From: an uncultured Oscillospiraceae bacterium
GTDB taxonomy: Bacteria > Bacillota > Clostridia > Oscillospirales > Oscillospiraceae
Length of the DNA stretch: 5,015 nt
Assembly (NCBI GenBank): GCA_944385595.1
Contig: CALWXY010000096.1
Span: 1-5,015, forward strand
Direction of reading: 5' to 3'
Shown piece by piece: positions 1 through 5,015 of the stretch; within the stretch, counting starts at the first letter, position 1, and each line of letters opens with the position of its first letter. The position numbers and the translations under genes are program-made. The notes under the pieces are model-generated. The model was not told the DNA's origin. It searched no databases and worked only from the letters and a program-made list of their open reading frames with translations.

Positions 1-24
1 GAGTGACTGGATTTGAACCAGCGG
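1..24 (-). repeat. Detached copy of the tRNA-Pro T-arm and 3' acceptor region
   Basis: These 24 bases are identical to 159-182, which encode the T-arm and most of the 3' acceptor strand of the intact tRNA-Pro on the minus strand. Identity stops abruptly at position 25, where a GC-rich palindrome begins instead of the variable loop and anticodon arm, so this is not a complete tRNA gene. The window starts inside the copy, so its outer edge is not visible. It could be the end of a second truncated tRNA, an attachment-site remnant, the terminus of a small repeat element, or an assembly artefact at a repeat. The sequence identity is certain; the origin is not. Confidence 0.85.
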
Positions 25-100
25 ACAGCCGACGCGAGCGTCTGCTGTCCGCAGCGGCGGATTTGACGCGCCTGCGGCGCCAAGAGGCCGCTGGTTCAAA
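12..100. repeat. Inverted-repeat patch with tRNA-derived ends (possible small palindromic element)
   Basis: The 13 bases TTTGAACCAGCGG at 12-24 recur as their reverse complement at 88-100, bracketing 63 bases of GC-rich sequence. Both ends are T-arm sequence of the nearby tRNA-Pro. The right arm extends inwards to 81 as a 20-base inverted copy of 170-189 (anticodon 3' stem, variable loop and T-arm). The interior holds two further hairpins: 21-52, and GCGCC (68-72) with GGCGC (76-80). There is also an 8-base echo of the T-arm, GGATTTGA, at 59-66. No ORF is supported here. The structure resembles a non-coding MITE-like or REP-like element, but a rearranged duplication of the tRNA 3' end would give the same picture. 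Repeat status elsewhere in the genome cannot be judged from one copy. Confidence 0.6.
21..52. repeat. Near-perfect 32-base palindrome (hairpin)
   Basis: Bases 21-29 pair with 44-52 (9 bp, GCGGACAGC with GCTGTCCGC). After a C-T mismatch (30/43) the stem continues with GACG at 31-34 against CGTC at 39-42, around a four-base loop at 35-38. The stem is strong in RNA on either strand or as cruciform DNA. It has no T-run after it, so it is not a typical intrinsic terminator. Confidence 0.8.
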
Positions 101-117
101 GAGCAAGTTCCCAAAGC

Positions 118-153
118 AAAAAAAGACAGACACAAAAGCGTCTGTCTTTTTTT
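118..153 (-). terminator. Intrinsic terminator of tRNA-Pro (possibly bidirectional)
   Basis: Read on the minus strand, the sequence goes from the tRNA CCA end straight into seven A, then a stem of GACAGAC / GTCTGTC (146-140 with 131-125), an 8-base loop (132-139) and seven T (124-118). The flanking A and T runs extend the stem. Because the A and T runs are symmetrical, the same element could also stop plus-strand transcripts arriving from 1-117. It begins directly at the tRNA 3' end, as expected for a monocistronic tRNA gene. Confidence 0.88.
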
Positions 154-228
154 GGTCCGAGTGACTGGATTTGAACCAGCGGCCTCTTGAACCCCATTCA
201 AGCGCGCTACCATCTGCGCTACACCCGG
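153..228 (-). tRNA. tRNA-Pro, anticodon GGG
   Basis: The minus strand folds into a full cloverleaf. The acceptor stem is CCGGGTG / CACTCGG with one G-T pair, and the discriminator is A (156). The D-stem is GCGC/GCGC around an 8-base loop containing GG. The anticodon stem is CTTGA/TCAAG with the 7-base loop ATGGGGT, the variable loop has 5 bases, and the T-stem is GCTGG/CCAGT with loop TTCAAAT. The anticodon GGG (193-195) decodes CCC and, by wobble, CCU, and is followed by G37. C1-G72 with A73 fits the known bacterial tRNA-Pro identity set. The CCA tail is encoded (153-155). The gene is transcribed divergently from the proline biosynthesis operon. Its T-arm sequence recurs at 1-24 and, inverted, at 81-100. 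Confidence 0.96.
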
Positions 229-247
229 ATACTGCGCTAACAGCTTA

Positions 248-279
248 ATTATATTAGCACACCGGTTTCGGAATTGCAA
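248..279 (-). promoter_or_regulatory. Sigma-A type promoter for tRNA-Pro
   Basis: On the minus strand there is a -35 box TTGCAA (279-274), a 17-base spacer, and a -10 box TAATAT (256-251) preceded by TGC, which makes it an extended -10. A perfect TATAAT also overlaps three bases downstream (253-248), but it sits 20 bases from the same -35. Either -10 puts the transcription start about 12-17 bases before the tRNA 5' end, a short leader for RNase P to remove. Confidence 0.8.
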
Positions 280-317
280 GTATTATTTTCAAAATATCTC
301 AAAATTTTTAATTGCGC

Positions 318-346
318 TTTTCTGCGCCGTCTCCCTGTGCTACAAT
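318..346 (+). promoter_or_regulatory. Probable promoter of the proCBA operon
   Basis: An extended -10 element, TGC followed by TACAAT (341-346), lies 27 bases before the proC start codon. The best -35 candidate at 17-base spacing is TTTTCT (318-323), a weak match, so the extended -10 probably carries recognition. Upstream DNA is A/T-rich with A-tracts at 291-294 and 301-304 that could help RNA polymerase binding. The implied leader is only about 20 bases and already contains the proC ribosome binding site, so there is no room for a riboswitch, T-box or attenuator between this promoter and proC. Confidence 0.65.
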
Positions 347-373
347 ATATAAAAAACTTCCGGAGGTTCTGCT

Positions 374-1180
374 ATGTTTCACAATGTTGGTTTTATCGGC
401 TGCGGCAATATGGGCTCGGCGCTGGCGTCGGCCGTCGCCGCCGGGGGCGAGGGCGTGAGCCTCCGGCTCGCAAACCGCACGCAATCCAAGGCCGAGGCAC
501 TCGCCCAAAAGCTCGGCGCCAGCGCCGTCCCCACGAGGCTCATCGCCGCCGACTGCGACCTCATCTTCCTCGGCGTCAAGCCGCAGATGATGCCCGCACT
601 CATGTCCGAGCTCGCTCCGCTCCTTCGCCTGAGGCACGACCGCTTCGTCCTCGTCACCATGGCCGCCGGCCTCACCATGGCCGACATCCGCCGCCTCGCC
701 GGGGGCGACTACCCCGTCATACGCATCATGCCGAACACCCCGGTTGCCATAGGCGAGGGCGTCGTGCAGATGTGCGCCGAGGGCGTCACCGACTCGGAGC
801 GCGGCGACTTTAAACTGCTCATGCGCCGCGCCGGACTTATCGACGAGCTGCCCGAGCCGCTCATAGACGCGGCCTCCGCCGTCTCCGGCTGCGGCCCGGC
901 CTTTGCCTGCATGTTCATCGAGGCGCTCGCCGACGGCGGCGTCGCCTGCGGCCTGCCGCGCGACAAGGCCATGCGCTACGCCGCTCAGATGCTCGCCGGC
1001 ACCGCGAAGCTCTACCTCGAGAACGGCGAGCACCCCGGCGCGATGAAAGACCGCGTCTGCTCGCCCGGCGGCACCACAATACAGGGCGTGCGCGCGCTGG
1101 AGCGCGGCGGCTTCCGCTCCGCCGTGTTCGAGGCGGTCGTCGCCGCCTACGACAAGACCGAAGCTCTGAAAAAGGGGTGA
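374..1180 (+). CDS. proC: Pyrroline-5-carboxylate reductase (ProC)
   Basis: The enzyme catalyses the last step of proline synthesis: NAD(P)H-dependent reduction of 1-pyrroline-5-carboxylate to L-proline in the cytosol. The 268 residues match the usual family length. The N-terminal Rossmann fold shows GCGNMG (residues 9-14), and NRT (34-36) after the second strand is the usual site contacting the NADPH phosphate. VKPQ (68-71) and RIMPNTP (117-123) follow. The C-terminal all-helical dimerisation and substrate domain contains SGCGPAF (171-177) and the family signature region around 195-240, including SPGGTT (230-235). The start is set by GGAGG at 362-366, seven bases before the ATG. It is the first gene of the operon, with proB four bases after its stop. 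No damage is visible, and third codon positions are mostly G or C as in its neighbours. Confidence 0.97.
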   Translation: MFHNVGFIGCGNMGSALASAVAAGGEGVSLRLANRTQSKAEALAQKLGASAVPTRLIAADCDLIFLGVKPQMMPALMSELAPLLRLRHDRFVLVTMAAGLTMADIRRLAGGDYPVIRIMPNTPVAIGEGVVQMCAEGVTDSERGDFKLLMRRAGLIDELPEPLIDAASAVSGCGPAFACMFIEALADGGVACGLPRDKAMRYAAQMLAGTAKLYLENGEHPGAMKDRVCSPGGTTIQGVRALERGGFRSAVFEAVVAAYDKTEALKKG

Positions 1181-1184
1181 TTTT

Positions 1185-1970
1185 ATGCGTATAGTCGTCA
1201 AAATCGGCACATCCACCCTCGCGCACAGCACCGGGCGGCTGAATATCCGCCACGTTGAGGCGTTGGTCAGGGTGCTCAGCGACCTCAAAAACGCCGGACA
1301 CGAGCTGGTCGTCGTCTCGTCGGGCGCCATCGGCATGGGCGTCGGCAAACTGATGCTGCCGAGCCGTCCCGCCGACATGCCCACCAAGCAGGCGGCCGCC
1401 GCCGTCGGCCAGTGCGAGCTGATGTACACCTACGACCGTCTGTTCGGCGCGTATAACCACACCGTCGCGCAGGTGCTGCTCACCGGCGAGGACATACACA
1501 ACTCTCGCCGCTGCGCCAACATGCGAAACACGATAAACCGCCTGCTGGAACTGGGCGCGCTGCCGATTATCAACGAGAACGACGCCGTCGTCACCGACGA
1601 GATAGGCGTCGAGAACACCATAGGCGAGAACGATACGCTCTCGGCCATAGTCGCGCGCCTGATAGGCGCCGATCTGCTGGTGCTGCTCTCGGATATCGAC
1701 GGCCTCTACACCGCAGATCCGCGGCGCGACAGCTCGGCAAAGCTCATACCGCTGGTCGAGGCGATAACGCCCGAGATAGAGGCGCTCGCCGGCGGCAGCG
1801 GCACGAGCCTCGGCTCCGGCGGCATGGCGACGAAGCTCAAGGCCGCGCGCATCATCACCGAGGCGGGCGGCGACATGATAATTGCCAACGGCGAGAATCC
1901 GGAGGCGCTCTACGACATAGTCGGCGGCAAGCCCGTCGGCACGCGATTCGTTGGGAGGAAGGCCAAATGA
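1185..1970 (+). CDS. proB: Glutamate 5-kinase (ProB), short form without PUA domain
   Basis: The kinase phosphorylates L-glutamate with ATP to L-glutamyl 5-phosphate, the committed and normally proline-inhibited step of proline synthesis. The amino-acid kinase fold is complete: KIGTS at 6-10, VSSGAIG at 44-50, INEND at 129-133, GEND at 147-150, LLSDIDGLYTADP at 167-179 and the family signature GSGGMATK at 210-217. At 261 residues it ends right after the kinase domain. The roughly 100-residue C-terminal PUA domain of E. coli-type enzymes (367 residues) is absent. PUA-less forms are known in Firmicutes, so this is probably natural and not a truncation; the proA start overlaps the stop cleanly. 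The ribosome binding site AAAGGGG (1171-1177) lies inside the end of proC, suggesting coupled translation. 12 of 21 Ile codons are ATA. Confidence 0.97.
   Translation: MRIVVKIGTSTLAHSTGRLNIRHVEALVRVLSDLKNAGHELVVVSSGAIGMGVGKLMLPSRPADMPTKQAAAAVGQCELMYTYDRLFGAYNHTVAQVLLTGEDIHNSRRCANMRNTINRLLELGALPIINENDAVVTDEIGVENTIGENDTLSAIVARLIGADLLVLLSDIDGLYTADPRRDSSAKLIPLVEAITPEIEALAGGSGTSLGSGGMATKLKAARIITEAGGDMIIANGENPEALYDIVGGKPVGTRFVGRKAK
1953..1958 (+). promoter_or_regulatory. Ribosome binding site deciding the proA start
   Basis: GGGAGG lies within the last codons of proB. Two Met codons follow in frame, at 1967 and 1970. The spacer is 8 bases to the first and 11 to the second, so the first is preferred. 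That start overlaps the proB stop in an ATGA arrangement typical of translational coupling. Confidence 0.8.
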
Positions 1971-3202
1971 TGACAACTCACGAGATACTGCTGGACGCGG
2001 CGGGCGCGAAGAGCGCCGTCGCCGCCGCGGACACCGCGACGAAAAACCGCGCGCTGCTCGCCATGGCGAACGCCCTGGTCGAGAATTCGGACGCCATACT
2101 CGCAGCGAACGCCCTGGATATGGACGCCGCGCGCGGCACCACCGGCGAGGTCATGCTCGACCGCCTCGCGCTGAGCACGGCGCGCCTAGAAGCCATGGCC
2201 GAGGGCATACGCGAGGTCGCTGCCCTGCCGGACCCGGTGGGGAGGGTGCTCGCGCACGTCGAGCGGCCGAACGGCCTCGTCATCGAGCGCACGGCGGTGC
2301 CTATGGGCGTCATCGCCATCATATACGAGAGCCGCCCGAACGTCACAGCCGACGCCGCGGCGCTCGCCGTCAAGGCGGGCTCAGCCTGCGTGCTGCGCGC
2401 GGGCAAGGAGGCGCACCGCAGCGCCGCCGCAATAGTCGAGGCTATGCGCGAGGGGCTGCGCGAGGCGGGACTGCCGGAGACGGCGGTGAACCTCGTCGAG
2501 GACACCACGCGCGACAGCGCAGGCGAGCTGATGACGGCCTCCGGCCTTGTCGACCTGCTGATACCTCGCGGCGGCGCGGGGCTTATCAGAGCCTGCGTCG
2601 AGAACGCAACCGTGCCGTGCATAGAGACTGGCACCGGCATCTGCCACATATACGTCGACGCCGCCGCCGACCTCGACATGGCGCTGAATATAGTCGAGAA
2701 CGCGAAATGCAGCCGCCCCAGCGTCTGCAACGCATGTGAGGTCTGCCTCGTGCACAAGGATGTCGCGGAGAAGTTCCTGCCCATGCTCAAGGAGCGCATA
2801 GGCGGCAGGGTCGAGCTGCTGCTCGACGAGCGCGCCGCCGGGATAATCAGCGGCAAACGCGCCGGGGCGCGCGACTTCGACACCGAGTTTCTCGACTACA
2901 TCCTCGCCGTCGGCGTGGTGGACAGCCTTGACACCGCCATGGCGCACATAGCCGCGCACTCCACCGGCCACAGCGACTGCATAGTCACGGCCGATGATGA
3001 CGCCGCCGAGCGCTTCCTGCGCGGGGTGGACAGCGCCGCCGTGTATGTGAATGCCTCGACACGCTTCACCGACGGCGGCGAGTTCGGTCTCGGCTGCGAG
3101 ATGGGCATATCCACTCAGAAGCTGCACGCCCGCGGGCCTATGGGCCTGCAGGAGCTGTGCACATATAAATATATCATCAGGGGCGGCGGCCAGGTGAGGT
3201 AG
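1967..3202 (+). CDS. proA: Glutamate-5-semialdehyde dehydrogenase / gamma-glutamyl phosphate reductase (ProA)
   Basis: The enzyme reduces glutamyl 5-phosphate with NADPH to glutamate-5-semialdehyde, which cyclises spontaneously to the ProC substrate. It acts with ProB, since glutamyl phosphate is labile. The 411 residues are full length for the family and show the aldehyde-dehydrogenase-like fold: IIYESRPNVTAD (118-129), LLIPRGG (197-203), the catalytic-cysteine segment RPSVCNACE (250-258, Cys254 by family position), HSTGHSD (331-337) and the C-terminal signature VNASTRFTDGGEFGLG (361-376). Cys248, Cys257 and Cys260 crowd the catalytic cysteine, which is more than in the E. coli enzyme. The start overlaps the proB stop by four bases. 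The second Met codon at 1970 is a less well spaced alternative. The ABC transporter gene starts four bases after its TAG. Confidence 0.97.
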   Translation: MMTTHEILLDAAGAKSAVAAADTATKNRALLAMANALVENSDAILAANALDMDAARGTTGEVMLDRLALSTARLEAMAEGIREVAALPDPVGRVLAHVERPNGLVIERTAVPMGVIAIIYESRPNVTADAAALAVKAGSACVLRAGKEAHRSAAAIVEAMREGLREAGLPETAVNLVEDTTRDSAGELMTASGLVDLLIPRGGAGLIRACVENATVPCIETGTGICHIYVDAAADLDMALNIVENAKCSRPSVCNACEVCLVHKDVAEKFLPMLKERIGGRVELLLDERAAGIISGKRAGARDFDTEFLDYILAVGVVDSLDTAMAHIAAHSTGHSDCIVTADDDAAERFLRGVDSAAVYVNASTRFTDGGEFGLGCEMGISTQKLHARGPMGLQELCTYKYIIRGGGQVR

Positions 3203-3206
3203 GGAC

Positions 3207-4967
3207 ATGGAACAGAAGGGCTACGGCACGCGCGAGCTGCTGCGGCGCTTTGCGCCGTACTACGCGCGCCACAAAAAGGTGATGTTTCTCGACCTGCTGT
3301 GCGCCTCGCTCAGCACCGTGTGCGAGATAGTGCTGCCGCTCATCATCAGCGGCATCACAAACACCGCGCAGTACGACCCCGCGGCGCTGACCATGCGGTA
3401 TATAGGCCGCCTCGCGGCGCTCTATCTCGTGCTGAGATTGCTCGAGTGCGCGGCGAGCTACTATATGAACAACGCCGGGCACGTCATGGGCGCCGCCATC
3501 GAGACGGACATGCGGCGCGACGCCTACTCGCATTTGCAGCAGCTGTCGAATACCTATTTTAACAACACCAAGGTCGGGCAGATTATGGGGCGCATCACGA
3601 ACGACCTCTTTGACGTCACGGAGTTTGCGCACCACTGCCCGGAGGAGTTTTTCATCGCCATCGTCAAGACGGTGGCCTCGTTTGCGATACTCTCGGCCAT
3701 AAATCTGCCGCTGACCGTCGCGGTGTTCGTTCTGATACCCGTCATGCTCGCCGTGTGCATACCGGTGAACCTGCGGCTGCGCGGCGCGTTCCGCAGCCAG
3801 CGCCGCCAGATAGGCGAGCTGAACGCCCGCATTGAGGACAGTTTGCTCGGCCAGAAGGTCGTGAAGGCGTTCACCGGCGAGCAGGCCGAGATAGAGCGCT
3901 TCGAGTGCGACAACTCCAAATTTCTGGACATCAAGCGCCTGACCTACAGATACATGGCCGAGTTCTATGTGCTCACCCGCGCGTTCGACGGGCTGATGTA
4001 CCTCGTCGTCATCCTGTTCGGCGGCTACATGACGGTGCGCGGCACCATCACGGCGGGCGACCTCGTGGCCTACGTCATGTACGTCACAACGCTCATAACG
4101 ACGCTGCGGCGCATCATCGAGTTCGCCGATCAGTTCCAGCGCGGCATAACGGGAATCGAGCGCTTCCTCGGCATCATGGACGCGGACATAGAGATTTTCG
4201 ACACGCCGGGCGCCGTCGAGCTGCGCGGCGCGAGAGGCGATATCGCGTTTGAGAACGTGAGCTTCGAGTACTCCGACGACCACAATCAGGTGTTCCGCAA
4301 CCTGAACCTGCACATCAGAGCGGGGGAGAAGGTGGCCATCGTCGGCCCGTCCGGCGGCGGCAAGACCACGCTGTGCAACCTCATCCCGCGCTTTTACGAC
4401 GTGAGCGAGGGGCGCGTCACCTTTGACGGACGCGACGTGCGCGACTATACGCTGCGCAGCCTGCGCGAGAGCGTGGGCATGGTGCAGCAGGACGTCTACC
4501 TCTTCTCCGGCACGGTGTTCGACAATATCGCCTACGGTCGGCGCGGCGCGACGCGCGGGGAGGTCATCGAGGCGGCAAAGCGCGCGGGCGCGCACGAGTT
4601 TATAACGAGCCTGCGCGACGGCTACGACACCTACGTCGGCGAGCGGGGAGTGAAGCTCTCCGGCGGGCAGAAGCAGCGCATATCCATAGCCCGCGTCTTT
4701 CTGAAAAACCCGCCGGTGCTGATACTCGACGAGGCCACCAGCGCGCTCGACAACGAGAGCGAGAAGGCGGTCTCCGAGTCGCTGGAGACTCTCGCCGCCG
4801 GGCGCACTACCATCACCATAGCGCACAGGCTCTCGACCATACGCTCGGCAGACCGCATACTGGTGCTCACGGACAGCGGCATAGCCGAGCAGGGCAGCCA
4901 CGCAGAGCTGATTGCGCTGCACGGCATCTACTACCGCCTGAACGAGACTGCGGGAACTTTGGGCTGA
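3207..4967 (+). CDS. ABC exporter half-transporter (fused membrane and ATPase domains), substrate unknown
   Basis: This is a 586-residue half-transporter of the MsbA/LmrA/MdlB-like exporter type in the cytoplasmic membrane. The N-terminal membrane domain has about six hydrophobic segments, near 25-50, 64-85, 147-166, 168-188, 253-275 and 283-305. The ATPase domain from about 343 is complete: A-loop Tyr355, Walker A GPSGGGKTT (380-388), Q-loop Gln428, GERG (478-481), signature LSGGQ (484-488), Walker B VLILDEA (504-510) with catalytic Glu509, D-loop SALD (512-515) and switch His540. There is no N-terminal C39 peptidase domain and no binding protein. All ATPase residues are intact and no partner lies beside it, so an active homodimer is the simplest reading (inference). 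GAGG (3196-3199) overlapping the proA stop serves as the ribosome binding site. The four-base gap argues for co-transcription with proCBA. The substrate (drug, lipid or peptide) cannot be read from the sequence. Confidence 0.93.
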   Translation: MEQKGYGTRELLRRFAPYYARHKKVMFLDLLCASLSTVCEIVLPLIISGITNTAQYDPAALTMRYIGRLAALYLVLRLLECAASYYMNNAGHVMGAAIETDMRRDAYSHLQQLSNTYFNNTKVGQIMGRITNDLFDVTEFAHHCPEEFFIAIVKTVASFAILSAINLPLTVAVFVLIPVMLAVCIPVNLRLRGAFRSQRRQIGELNARIEDSLLGQKVVKAFTGEQAEIERFECDNSKFLDIKRLTYRYMAEFYVLTRAFDGLMYLVVILFGGYMTVRGTITAGDLVAYVMYVTTLITTLRRIIEFADQFQRGITGIERFLGIMDADIEIFDTPGAVELRGARGDIAFENVSFEYSDDHNQVFRNLNLHIRAGEKVAIVGPSGGGKTTLCNLIPRFYDVSEGRVTFDGRDVRDYTLRSLRESVGMVQQDVYLFSGTVFDNIAYGRRGATRGEVIEAAKRAGAHEFITSLRDGYDTYVGERGVKLSGGQKQRISIARVFLKNPPVLILDEATSALDNESEKAVSESLETLAAGRTTITIAHRLSTIRSADRILVLTDSGIAEQGSHAELIALHGIYYRLNETAGTLG

Positions 4968-4988
4968 CGCACGATTCGTGTGTTTTTT
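4968..4988 (+). terminator. Probable intrinsic terminator ending the operon
   Basis: CGCACG (4968-4973) pairs with CGTGTG (4977-4982), with one G-T pair, around a 3-base loop (ATT), followed directly by six T (4983-4988). The stem starts at the base after the transporter TGA. It is short, so termination strength is uncertain. The remaining 27 bases to the window end contain AT-rich words such as TATACT but no convincing promoter or gene. Confidence 0.7.
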
Positions 4989-5015
4989 CACCGCCGCGCG
5001 CATATACTGATATAG

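Larger units (their letters stand above)
341..4988 (+). other. Predicted operon proC-proB-proA-ABC exporter
   Basis: The four genes share one strand. The junctions are a 4-base gap, a 4-base overlap and a 4-base gap, and each downstream ribosome binding site lies inside the preceding gene or at its end. There is one promoter candidate before proC, no internal intergenic space for another, and a terminator-like hairpin after the last gene. Co-transcription of proCBA is nearly certain on these grounds; inclusion of the transporter is likely. Confidence 0.8.

Noticed and set aside
1..117. A second complete tRNA gene upstream
   Set aside because: Only the T-arm and part of the acceptor match. 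No D-arm, anticodon arm or matching 5' acceptor strand can be placed in 25-117.
1..117. CRISPR array or leader
   Set aside because: The repeats are inverted or tRNA-derived, irregularly spaced, and too few; there are no regular spacers and no cas genes.
229..373. T-box or other proline-responsive leader before proC
   Set aside because: Proline T-boxes are plausible for such operons, but the promoter at 318-346 leaves a leader of only about 20 bases, and no T-box sequence or specifier stem is visible in the intergenic DNA.
274..813. Plus-strand open frame starting in the promoter region and overlapping proC in another frame
   Set aside because: It has no ribosome binding site, spans the proC promoter, and gives Arg/His/Pro-rich low-complexity translation typical of an out-of-frame GC-rich gene.
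308..1976. Long minus-strand open frames opposite proC and proB (308-1429 and 915-1976), and 1978-2883 and 2381-3208 opposite proA
   Set aside because: They are reading-frame shadows of the GC-rich pro genes, mostly in codon register with the gene they oppose. No plausible ribosome binding sites or recognisable domains were seen.
3177..5003. A 608-codon open frame on the minus strand opposite the whole ABC exporter gene
   Set aside because: It is in exact codon register with the sense gene, so it stays open simply because the sense gene never uses TTA, CTA or TCA, as expected in GC-rich coding DNA. Its translation is low-complexity and resembles no family, while the sense strand has every ABC motif.
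4989..5015. Promoter for a gene beyond the window (TATACT at 5003-5008)
   Set aside because: No -35 box lies at acceptable spacing, since the T-run of the terminator occupies that position, and no downstream gene is visible.

Overview
The window looks like chromosome from a GC-rich, low-GC-type-signal Gram-positive bacterium, most likely a clostridial (Oscillospirales-like) anaerobe. This is an inference. It rests on GC-rich coding DNA with strong GGAGG ribosome binding sites, intrinsic terminators with U-tracts, AT-rich sigma-A type promoters, a short glutamate 5-kinase without a PUA domain, and an unusually high use of the Ile codon AUA. No taxonomic marker gene is present, so the lineage call is soft.

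Layout. Positions 1-117 hold no gene. They contain a GC-rich, palindromic patch built partly from copies of the neighbouring tRNA (a direct T-arm copy at 1-24 and an inverted copy at 81-100). Positions 118-228, minus strand, hold a tRNA-Pro (anticodon GGG) with encoded CCA, followed immediately by an intrinsic terminator. Positions 229-373 are an AT-rich divergent intergenic region with one promoter firing left (tRNA-Pro) and one firing right (proC). Positions 374-3202 hold proC, proB and proA, tightly packed (4-nt gap, then 4-nt overlap). After a 4-nt gap comes a 586-residue ABC exporter half-transporter (3207-4967). Its stop codon runs straight into a short hairpin plus T-run (4968-4988) that probably ends the operon. 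The last 27 bases (4989-5015) hold nothing I can support.

How the genes work together. ProB phosphorylates glutamate, ProA reduces glutamyl phosphate to glutamate semialdehyde, which cyclises spontaneously to pyrroline-5-carboxylate, and ProC reduces that to proline. The whole glutamate-to-proline route is therefore encoded in one transcription unit, facing away from a gene for a proline tRNA. The ABC exporter is probably co-transcribed, but nothing in its sequence reveals a substrate or a direct link to proline.

The protein-coding part is conventional. The least explained part is the tRNA-derived inverted-repeat patch at 1-117.
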